Of a stretch of DNA of 44,045 nucleotides, positions 37,526 through 44,045 are shown one piece after another. The position numbers were made by a program, and so were the translations under genes. The notes under the pieces were generated by a model. It was not told the DNA's origin, searched no databases, and saw only the letters and a list, made by a program, of their open reading frames with translations. Position 1 is the stretch's first letter, and each line of letters begins with the position of its first letter. Source of the DNA: Saprospiraceae bacterium (lineage in GTDB: Bacteria > Bacteroidota > Bacteroidia > Chitinophagales > Saprospiraceae); NCBI GenBank assembly GCA_013140975.1, contig JABFRV010000048.1:1-44045 (forward strand), in the 5' to 3' direction.

Positions 37526-38059
37526 TTGAACCTTCAACCTACGCTTTCGAATGATTCAATACTTGCAATTCTTTTGCAAGAGGAACATTTTGAAGAATTA
37601 TATAGTGTTGCATCAGATCCATTAATTTGGGAACAACATCCGAATCCTGACAGATATAAAAGAGAGGTGTTTAGAAACTATTTTGATCACGCAATCATTT
37701 CTAAAGGAGCTTTGCTAATCCTTGATAATATCAAAAAAAAAATTATAGGATGTTCAAGATATTATGATTTTAATTCTGATGAATCTTCAATTTTAATTGG
37801 GTATACATTTTTTGCCAGAGAATATTGGGGAGGAAATTATAATTATGCAACCAAATATCTTATGCTCAACCACGCCTTTGGATCAGTAGAAAAAGTATTT
37901 TTCCATATAGGAAAGAACAACATTCGTTCACAAAAATCTATAGAGCGAATAGGAGCAAAAAAAGTTAGAGAATTAGATGTAGCTTATGCCGGAGAACAAG
38001 TGAAGACCAACTATGAATATCTAATCGAAAAGGAAATCTGGAATAAAAGTAAAATCTAA
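37526..38059 (+). CDS. GNAT family N-acetyltransferase with TTG start
   Basis: The 177-aa protein resembles RimJ/RimL-type GNAT enzymes. The N-terminal HFEELYSVASDPLIWEQHP (about 21-39), the central IIGCSRYYDF and IGYTFFAREYWGGNYN strands and VFFHIGKNNIRSQKSIERIGAKKVREL (acetyl-CoA binding and C-terminal strands) fit the fold. The start is inferred as TTG immediately after the preceding TAA, with no spacer, because no ATG occurs before the conserved region. Such abutting genes are usually translationally coupled. The acetyl acceptor is unknown. Confidence 0.88.
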   Translation: MNLQPTLSNDSILAILLQEEHFEELYSVASDPLIWEQHPNPDRYKREVFRNYFDHAIISKGALLILDNIKKKIIGCSRYYDFNSDESSILIGYTFFAREYWGGNYNYATKYLMLNHAFGSVEKVFFHIGKNNIRSQKSIERIGAKKVRELDVAYAGEQVKTNYEYLIEKEIWNKSKI

Positions 38060-38134
38060 AAGCGAATTGTGACTTTTTTATTGTCAAAATTATGCTGAAA
38101 AGTGACTATAATCGTACAAAGAAATTTGTGTTAT

Positions 38135-39079
38135 CTAATAAATCAAAACGGACTCATTCTCAGTCTCATTCCCATTCTCACCTCCTTTCTTCCATGCTCT
38201 GTACATTCCTTCTGTATTGAAATCCATAACAACATTTCCATTATTATCTATCGCAATCAAGCCACCATCGCCTCCTATGGATGGAAGTATTTCATGAATG
38301 ACTTTTCGAATTGCTATATCTAAATTATAATTGCCGTATTTCATCAAAGAATGTACATGAAATGCTGTCATGGTACGAATAAAATATTCACCGGATCCTG
38401 TACAAGAAATAGCACATGTTTCATTGTTAGCATACGTACCTGCACCTATAATAGGTGTGTCTCCGATTCTGCCCCATTTTTTATTTGTCATACCTCCGGT
38501 AGAAGTTGAAGCCGCCAAATTTCCCATTTGATCCAAAGCAACTGCACCAACGGTGCCAAATTTATGATCGAGTTCTGTGTGATCAAGAAAGATAGAATCA
38601 GATTGAAGTGCTTTTTGCAATTGATCATATCTGAATTCGGAATAGAAATATTTTTTATCAGCAAACTCAATATTGAATTGTCTTGCAAATTCTTCGGCTC
38701 CATCGCCTGCTAGAATTACATGTTCTGATTTTTCCATTATTTTTCGAGCAAGACGGACAGGGTTTTTAATATTTTTAATGAGACTTACAGCTCCGGCATC
38801 AATATTTCTGCCATCCATAATAGAGGCATCCATCTCATGAATTCCATTATGTGTAAAAACAGATCCCTTTCCTGCATTAAATAATGGACAATCCTCAAGA
38901 CTTACAACTGCTTCTTCAACAGCGTCAAGCGAAGTTCCCCCGTCTTCTAAAATCTTATATCCTATATTTATTGCTTCCTTCAACGCAGATACATACTGAT
39001 CCTCTTTTTCTTTTGTCATTGTAGACTTAAGAATAGTTCCGGCACCACCATGAATTGCGATTGCAAATTTTTTATTCAT
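38135..39079 (-). CDS. Isoaspartyl peptidase / L-asparaginase (Ntn hydrolase)
   Basis: The 314-aa precursor belongs to the plant-type asparaginase family, which cleaves itself to expose a nucleophilic Thr. The site is HKFGTVGAVALD with Thr at about 176. HGGAGTILKS at the N-terminus, NAGKGSVFTHNGIHEMDASIMDG and the post-cleavage STSTGGMTNKKWGRIGDTPIIGAGTYA are all canonical. It removes isoaspartyl residues from peptides and hydrolyses asparagine. No signal peptide is seen, so it is cytoplasmic. It follows the M13 peptidase by 12 bp, suggesting joint peptide degradation. Confidence 0.95.
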   Translation of the reverse strand: MNKKFAIAIHGGAGTILKSTMTKEKEDQYVSALKEAINIGYKILEDGGTSLDAVEEAVVSLEDCPLFNAGKGSVFTHNGIHEMDASIMDGRNIDAGAVSLIKNIKNPVRLARKIMEKSEHVILAGDGAEEFARQFNIEFADKKYFYSEFRYDQLQKALQSDSIFLDHTELDHKFGTVGAVALDQMGNLAASTSTGGMTNKKWGRIGDTPIIGAGTYANNETCAISCTGSGEYFIRTMTAFHVHSLMKYGNYNLDIAIRKVIHEILPSIGGDGGLIAIDNNGNVVMDFNTEGMYRAWKKGGENGNETENESVLIY

Positions 39080-39091
39080 ATTTATTGAAGA

Positions 39092-41131
39092 TTACCAGAT
39101 AACAACTCTAGCTGAATCTGCTTTATACATTTTGTCTCCGGGTAGAATTTTAAATGCTTCATAAAATTCGGGAACATTTACAAATGGTCCAATCACTCTT
39201 TGTTTAGCTGGTGAGTGCACATCAGTCAATAATCTAGATGCCAACGCCTCATCACGTATATGCCCTAACCAACCCAATGCATAACCCATAAAATATCGTT
39301 GAAGAGGTGTCATTCCATTGATTGATTTTCCATCTTTGAATTGTTGGGTTTTCTTAAAAGCATCTAATCCTAATACTACACCACCAAGATCTGCAATATT
39401 TTCTCCTAAAGTTGCTTCACCGTTAATATGCATACTATCTAATAATACATAAGCGTTGAATTGATCAATAAGGCCTTTGGCTTTTTTATTAAACTTTTCT
39501 TCGTCTTCTTTGGACCACCAGTTTTTGAGATTTCCTTTTTCGTCATATTGCCTACCCTGATCATCAAAACCATGTGTTATTTCATGCCCAATGGTTGAAG
39601 CAGCTGCATATCCATATACAAGAGCATCATCTAATTCCTCGTCACGTTTTCCAGGAACACTGAATATTGCAGCAGGTAAAACGATTTCGTTGTTAGAAGG
39701 ATTGTAGTACGCATTATATGTCTGTGGCGTCATTCCCCATTCCGTTCGATCTACCGGTTTGCCAAGTTTGTTACGCTGGAACAAAACCCAGAAACGATTG
39801 GAGTTCATTTCATTTTCACAAAAGGAACTTTTTCCAATTTTTAAATTCGTAAGATCTTTCCATTTGTCAGGAAATCCAACTTTCTTAGTCATTGATGCTA
39901 ACTTAACAAGTGCTTTTTCTTTGGTTGGTTGACTCATCCAATCAAGTTTTTTAATATGATCACCAAGAGAATTTCGGACAGCTTCAACCATATCGCTGTA
40001 TCTTTTTTTGGCTTTCTCATCAAAATAAGATTTTACAAACTCCTGTCCAAGAAGTTCTCCAAGGCTATTATCAATTGCATCAAGGCTTTTTTTCCATCGA
40101 GGTTTTTGTGCTTCAGCGCCGCGAATTAATTTACTGTAAAAGTTAAAATCTGCATCTACAACTTCTTTTGAAAGTGTACTGGAATAGGAGCTGATTAAAT
40201 GAAATTTCAAGTAGGCTTTCCATATATCAATTGGAGTTGTTTTTAACATCTTATCCAAATTTATATAATATTCAGGTTGACCAATTATACATGTGTCAGT
40301 ATTCAAATTTGATTGTGTTAGGTATGAATTCCAATTCATATTTTTTCCTAATTTATGTAAGCTGTTCGTTGTATAAGCATTATAATTTTTATATGGATCA
40401 CGGAGATCTTCCAGTTTTCTGGAATTTTTCGCAAGGAGTGTTTCCAGTTTATATACTTCTGAAGCATATTTTTTTGCAGTAGTGGAATCATACTTTACAA
40501 ATTCTAGCATTGTTCGAATATGATTCGGATAGGCATCTCTAATTTTTTTGGTACGCTCATCTGTATTGAAATAATAATCTCTATTCGGAAGTCCTATACC
40601 ACCTTGATAAAAGTACAAGGACATTTTTTCACTGTTCTTATCATCTTGAGTAACATACGAAGAAAACAAAGAGCAAGCATTGATTTCAGAGAGTTGAGCA
40701 ACAGTTAAAATTAGATTATCAATAGTTGATACAGAATCAATTTTATGTAACCAGGGAAGTAAAGGTGTTATACCATTTGTATTACATAATGTTGAATCCA
40801 TAGCAAGCTTCCAATAATCACCAATCTTTTGTGTATTGCTCCCAACTTCTGCATTAGCAGTCGCGGAAGATTCACATATTTTTTTAAGTTTTTGATAATT
40901 TTCTTCAATTACAAGATTGCCAATACCCCATGAGACTTCTTCTGCAGGAATTGGATTTTGCTTTAACCAACTTCCATTAATATATGCAAAAATATCTTCA
41001 CCGGGTTTAATTGTCGTATCCTGGTTTAAAAAAAGAATATCTGAAATGGCTTTATTTTCTTGCTTAGGATTTTCAGTTTTACAAGTAAATAATGTAAAAG
41101 TCACAACAACCAAAAAAGTCCAAAATTTCAT
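39092..41131 (-). CDS. M13 family zinc metallopeptidase lipoprotein (PepO/neprilysin-like)
   Basis: The 679-aa protein starts with a lipoprotein signal (FLVVVTFTLFTC, with Cys at about 17), so it is probably anchored in the envelope. It then matches neprilysin-type peptidases. The PGEDIFAYINGSWLKQNPIP region and NAYYNPSNNEIVLPAAIF are conserved. The zinc motif HEITH lies at about 516-520, followed by GENIADLGG (third ligand Glu, about 577). Residues LGWLGHIRDEAL and the C-terminal VNVPEFYEAF complete the family pattern. It degrades short peptides. All catalytic residues are present. Confidence 0.96.
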   Translation of the reverse strand: MKFWTFLVVVTFTLFTCKTENPKQENKAISDILFLNQDTTIKPGEDIFAYINGSWLKQNPIPAEEVSWGIGNLVIEENYQKLKKICESSATANAEVGSNTQKIGDYWKLAMDSTLCNTNGITPLLPWLHKIDSVSTIDNLILTVAQLSEINACSLFSSYVTQDDKNSEKMSLYFYQGGIGLPNRDYYFNTDERTKKIRDAYPNHIRTMLEFVKYDSTTAKKYASEVYKLETLLAKNSRKLEDLRDPYKNYNAYTTNSLHKLGKNMNWNSYLTQSNLNTDTCIIGQPEYYINLDKMLKTTPIDIWKAYLKFHLISSYSSTLSKEVVDADFNFYSKLIRGAEAQKPRWKKSLDAIDNSLGELLGQEFVKSYFDEKAKKRYSDMVEAVRNSLGDHIKKLDWMSQPTKEKALVKLASMTKKVGFPDKWKDLTNLKIGKSSFCENEMNSNRFWVLFQRNKLGKPVDRTEWGMTPQTYNAYYNPSNNEIVLPAAIFSVPGKRDEELDDALVYGYAAASTIGHEITHGFDDQGRQYDEKGNLKNWWSKEDEEKFNKKAKGLIDQFNAYVLLDSMHINGEATLGENIADLGGVVLGLDAFKKTQQFKDGKSINGMTPLQRYFMGYALGWLGHIRDEALASRLLTDVHSPAKQRVIGPFVNVPEFYEAFKILPGDKMYKADSARVVIW

Positions 41132-41482
41132 ATCGATGAATTTGAATTTGAAATGAATAATTGTTCAAAATTAGGCAATTATTGACAGCTGAAAGCGATA
41201 ATTATTGAGGGCAGAGCTTGATTGAATTATGGTATGTAAATGAGCCACAGAGGCAATATTACCCTAATAATTTGCCTTTCTTTAAGGCTAAAACTGCATT
41301 AATATTTTACAACCTATAGTATAATGTATTGTAATACAATGTAATACAAAGTGAATTATTTTATATATAATAATTTATTACGATATTTTATATTAAATAA
41401 TTTTAATATTTGAAAAAAACTGCTTAGGTTTGTACTCTTAACCGATATTAAATTAATTTATTCATTTTTAAAAAAACAAATA
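41132..41482 (+). other. Intergenic region upstream of the 64-aa protein
   Basis: The 351-bp AT-rich gap lies between the divergent M13 peptidase and small-protein genes. It contains two adjacent 10-mers, GTAATACAAT and GTAATACAAA (41331-41350), preceded by GTATT so that GTATT-GT-AATAC forms a palindrome. No gene is visible. Confidence 0.5.
41425..41432 (+). promoter_or_regulatory. -7 box of the 64-aa protein gene
   Basis: TAGGTTTG matches TAnnTTTG and lies 50 bp before the ATG. A -33 TTG at normal spacing is not seen. Confidence 0.4.
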
Positions 41483-41677
41483 ATGCAACTTACAGCTTAT
41501 AATGTAAAGACAAAAGAAAAAAATGTTCCAATCAAAGATGCCGTAGTAACAAAGACTGCTAAAGGTGGTTATATGGTTCAGGGAAATGATGGAAAAGGTA
41601 ACAAGTTAACAGCACTTGTTGGAGAAGCAAATGCACTTGCAGCAATTAAGGCTGGAACTGCAAAACAAGGATTCTAA
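41483..41677 (+). CDS. Small conserved-looking protein, 64 aa, unknown function
   Basis: The product begins MQLTAYNVKTKEKNVPIKDA and ends AIKAGTAKQGF. It is Lys- and Ala-rich, has no signal peptide or membrane segment, and alternates beta-like stretches (VVTKTAKGGYMVQG) with a short helix (GEANALAAIKAG). It has its own -7 box and a strong terminator, so it is a monocistronic unit, which supports it being real. I do not recognise the family. Confidence 0.7.
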   Translation: MQLTAYNVKTKEKNVPIKDAVVTKTAKGGYMVQGNDGKGNKLTALVGEANALAAIKAGTAKQGF

Positions 41678-41710
41678 GATTTAGAAATAATCAACGAATT
41701 AAAGTAATAG

Positions 41711-41741
41711 AAATGCTCATCTTCGGATGGGCATTTTTTTT
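41711..41741 (+). terminator. Rho-independent terminator with UUCG loop
   Basis: AAATGCTCATC and GATGGGCATTT pair over 11 bp with one G-U around the stable tetraloop TTCG, followed by eight T residues. It ends the small-protein transcript. Confidence 0.92.
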
Positions 41742-41831
41742 GAGACATTCAATATGATAGTTTTCCAACTATAATTTAAAACTTAAGAGCGTTGCGAAAT
41801 TTTTTAAGTTGACTTTATCAAATTAGAAGAA

Positions 41832-43574
41832 TTACAAGTTTAATTCCTTCAATTGCTTACTATCAATGCCGGAAGGAGCATCAATCATAACATCCCTACC
41901 CATATTATTTTTTGGAAATGCAATGTAATCTCTTATTGTTGTACTTCCTTGCATTACAGCACAAACACGATCCAATCCAAATGCTATTCCTCCGTGAGGT
42001 GGAGCTCCATACTCAAAGGCACCAAGAATAAATCCAAATTGAGATTCTGCTTCTTCTTTTGTAAATCCTAACAATTCAAAATTCCTGGATTGTAATTCTT
42101 TGTCATGAATTCTAATTGAGCCACCTCCTAGCTCTGTTCCATTCAATACAAGGTCGTATGCAGCTGCGCGAATAGATTCAATTATTTTATTATCCGCAGA
42201 ACTCATCTTATGTAGATCTTCGGCCAATGGACTTGTAAACGGATGATGCATTGCAAAAAACCTTTTCTCGTCTTCATTCCATTCGTGTAATGGAAAATCA
42301 AGAACCCATAAAGGTTTGAATATACCTTCTGGAATTAAATTATTACGCCTTGCAACTTCTAGTCTCAGTTCGCTTAATTGTTTTAAAACCTGATTTTTTG
42401 ATCCTGTAAGAATTAATATTGTGTCACCTTTTTCTGCACTACATGAATTTCCAATAGATAATAATTCTTCCTCGGAATAGAATTTAGAAATGGAAGACTT
42501 GACACCTTCATTGGTAAATTTAATATACATTAATCCTTTAGCACCAATTTGTGGGCGCTTTACCCAATCGGTTAATTCGTTAATTTCTTTGTTGGTGAAT
42601 GCTGATTCAATTCCTTTAACTACAAATCCTCTTATGTATTCAGCGTTATCAATAACTTGAAATCCTTTACCTCTTAATCCTTCGAGATACTGAAACTTCA
42701 TATCAATTCTTAAATCAGGTTTGTCATTGCCATAAGTTTCCATCGCTTCATCATAACTCATTCTAGGAAAATCTGGGAGCTCAACATTGATAATTTCTTT
42801 ACATAAGTATTTCATCATTCCTTCAAAGGTCTGAAGAATATCTTCTCTATCAACAAATGCCATTTCGCAATCAATCTGCGTAAATTCAGGCTGTCTGTCA
42901 GCACGTAAATCTTCATCCCTGAAGCATCTTACGATCTGAAAATACTTATCCATTCCACCGACCATAAGAATTTGCTTGAAAGTCTGAGGAGACTGAGGTA
43001 ATGCATACCATTGTCCTGGATTCATCCGACTTGGAACTATAAAATCTCTTGCTCCTTCGGGTGTTGATTTAATAAGGTACGGAGTTTCGATTTCGAGAAA
43101 ACCCAGGCTGCTTAAATATTTCCGGGTATGCAGCGCTACCTGGTGACGGAACATTATTTTATCCTTAACCGGATTTCTTCTAATATCCAGATATCGGTAT
43201 TTCATTCTTATATCTTCGCCGCCATCGCTTTCGTCTTCTATAGTGAATGGTGGAACTTTTGATTCGTTCAGAATATTCAATTCTTGAGCGATTATTTCTA
43301 TGTCACCGGTTGGACGATTCGCATTTTTACTGGAACGCTCAGATACTTTACCTTTTACCTGAATTACAAACTCGCGACCACATTTTCTAGCTTTATCGCA
43401 TAGGCTTGAATTCACTTCCATATTAAAAGCAATCTGTGTAATTCCATAACGATCTCGTAAATCTATGAAACTCAAACCTCCGAGGTTTCTTAAACTTTGA
43501 ACCCAACCTGATAGAATAACTTCTTGATTGACTTGATCTATTCTTAATTCTCCACATGTATGCGTACGTAACAT
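41832..43574 (-). CDS. aspS: Aspartyl-tRNA synthetase AspS
   Basis: The 580-aa bacterial-type class IIb synthetase charges tRNA-Asp. The N-terminal anticodon-binding OB fold ([33 protein letters not shown]) is followed by the catalytic core. Motif 2 is [21 protein letters not shown], the bacterial insertion (GAD) domain lies in the middle, and motif 3 is [15 protein letters not shown] chose ATG 43574, which gives the usual [10 protein letters not shown] start. The frame extends upstream to a TTG at 43598, but that codon lies within the putative -7 box, upstream of the predicted transcript start. Confidence 0.98.
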   Translation of the reverse strand: MLRTHTCGELRIDQVNQEVILSGWVQSLRNLGGLSFIDLRDRYGITQIAFNMEVNSSLCDKARKCGREFVIQVKGKVSERSSKNANRPTGDIEIIAQELNILNESKVPPFTIEDESDGGEDIRMKYRYLDIRRNPVKDKIMFRHQVALHTRKYLSSLGFLEIETPYLIKSTPEGARDFIVPSRMNPGQWYALPQSPQTFKQILMVGGMDKYFQIVRCFRDEDLRADRQPEFTQIDCEMAFVDREDILQTFEGMMKYLCKEIINVELPDFPRMSYDEAMETYGNDKPDLRIDMKFQYLEGLRGKGFQVIDNAEYIRGFVVKGIESAFTNKEINELTDWVKRPQIGAKGLMYIKFTNEGVKSSISKFYSEEELLSIGNSCSAEKGDTILILTGSKNQVLKQLSELRLEVARRNNLIPEGIFKPLWVLDFPLHEWNEDEKRFFAMHHPFTSPLAEDLHKMSSADNKIIESIRAAAYDLVLNGTELGGGSIRIHDKELQSRNFELLGFTKEEAESQFGFILGAFEYGAPPHGGIAFGLDRVCAVMQGSTTIRDYIAFPKNNMGRDVMIDAPSGIDSKQLKELNL

Positions 43575-43595
43575 TTTTCTTAGCTTATTATCCGG

Positions 43596-43603
43596 CAAAA
43601 ATA
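43596..43603 (-). promoter_or_regulatory. -7 box of aspS
   Basis: On the minus strand TATTTTTG matches TAnnTTTG, 21 bp before the aspS ATG. It supports the start at 43574 rather than the upstream TTG. Confidence 0.45.
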
Positions 43604-43674
43604 GATTATAATATATAAATCGTTAACCTTTTTAAGTGTATACTGTTAAATTACTTTACTCCAACCATTCATCA

Positions 43675-44045
43675 ATGAAACGCTGCCTTATTTCGTTTCT
43701 TTTAGCCTTTATAGTTCTTCAGCTAAAAGCTCAATTAAGTCTTGATTCATGTCTTTATCTCGCAAAAACTTACTTTCCGGCAATTCAGCAGATTGCGATT
43801 TACGATAAAATTTTAAGTGAACAACTCAGCAATGTAAACAGAAATTGGATTCCAGCCATTCAAGGAACTGCTCAGGCTACTTACCAATCAGATGTAACTT
43901 CACTCAATTTAAATCTACCGGGATTTCCTGCAATTACCCCACCGCCAAAGGATCAGTATAAATTTTTTATTGATGCTTCACAATTAATTTATGATGGTGG
44001 ATCGAACGTAAGCCAAAAAAACATTTTACGATCAATTAATAGTGC
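43675..44045 (+). CDS. TolC family outer-membrane efflux protein (5' part, runs off the window)
   Basis: ATG 43675 opens a frame that continues past the window end (123 codons seen). It starts with a signal peptide (MKRCLISFLLAFIVLQLKAQ), then LSLDSCLYLAKTYFPAIQQI, the typical first helix of TolC-family outer-membrane factors. NWIPAIQGTAQATYQSDVTS and FFIDASQLIYDGGSNVSQK follow, matching the first beta strands and second helix. Such proteins form the outer-membrane channel of tripartite exporters. The partner pump genes, if adjacent, lie beyond the window. It diverges from aspS. Confidence 0.85.
   Translation, partial: MKRCLISFLLAFIVLQLKAQLSLDSCLYLAKTYFPAIQQIAIYDKILSEQLSNVNRNWIPAIQGTAQATYQSDVTSLNLNLPGFPAITPPPKDQYKFFIDASQLIYDGGSNVSQKNILRSINS

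Noticed and set aside
41331-41350. Direct repeat GTAATACAAT/GTAATACAAA as an operator
   Set aside because: Only two copies in very AT-rich DNA and about 75 bp upstream of the -7 box; it could be chance.

Overview
The window looks like a chromosomal segment from a member of the Bacteroidota, most likely Saprospiria/Saprospiraceae; the taxon is an inference. The DNA is AT-rich. Several genes are preceded by the Bacteroidota -7 box TAnnTTTG. Seven large genes encode secreted proteins ending in type IX secretion system (T9SS) sorting domains, either type A (Por-type) or type B (gliding-motility/CHU_C type). DUF4175, short Nif3 and the panC-panD-flippase order also fit this phylum. I see no rRNA, tRNA, transposase, phage gene or CRISPR array.

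Layout. Positions 1-10.4 kb hold a T9SS cargo protein with calcium-binding repeats, groEL/groES on the minus strand, a DUF4175 membrane protein overlapping an anti-sigma-type ATPase, a DUF1761 membrane protein and a BNR/YCF48 propeller T9SS cargo. Positions 10.4-24.8 kb are the accessory core: a two-gene cassette present twice in tandem. Each copy has a Cys-rich type A cargo (A1, A2) followed after about 50 bp by a 1.35-kaa type B cargo (B1, B2), with a MazF-type toxin-antitoxin pair between the copies. Positions 24.8-31.5 kb are minus-strand housekeeping genes: ligA, a zinc-ribbon coiled-coil protein, Nif3, a flippase-like membrane protein, panD and panC. Positions 31.6-34.9 kb hold a T9SS cargo with a gingipain-like fold that has apparently lost its catalytic residues, and a small secreted coiled-coil protein. 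Positions 35.3-38.1 kb are a tight dnaB / pseudouridine synthase / GNAT operon. Positions 38.1-41.1 kb are a peptide-catabolism pair (isoaspartyl peptidase, M13 lipoprotein). The right end holds a 64-aa unknown protein, aspS and the start of a TolC-family gene.

The most interesting signal is in the cassette. In both A genes the usable ATG leaves only a stub of a signal peptide. The hydrophobic signal segment continues in frame upstream of that ATG and is similar in the two copies. Upstream of it each gene has a slippable repeat (11 C residues in A1, an AACCGTC heptamer array in A2), and an upstream ATG reads into that repeat in the wrong frame. One extra C in A1, or one fewer heptamer in A2, would restore a full signal peptide. 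This suggests phase-variable export, although A2 also carries an in-frame stop codon and may be decaying. B1 and B2 share a 1262-bp block that is identical at every base, inside genes that are otherwise clearly diverged, which points to recent gene conversion. Degenerate 7-bp-period tracts recur in other intergenic regions.
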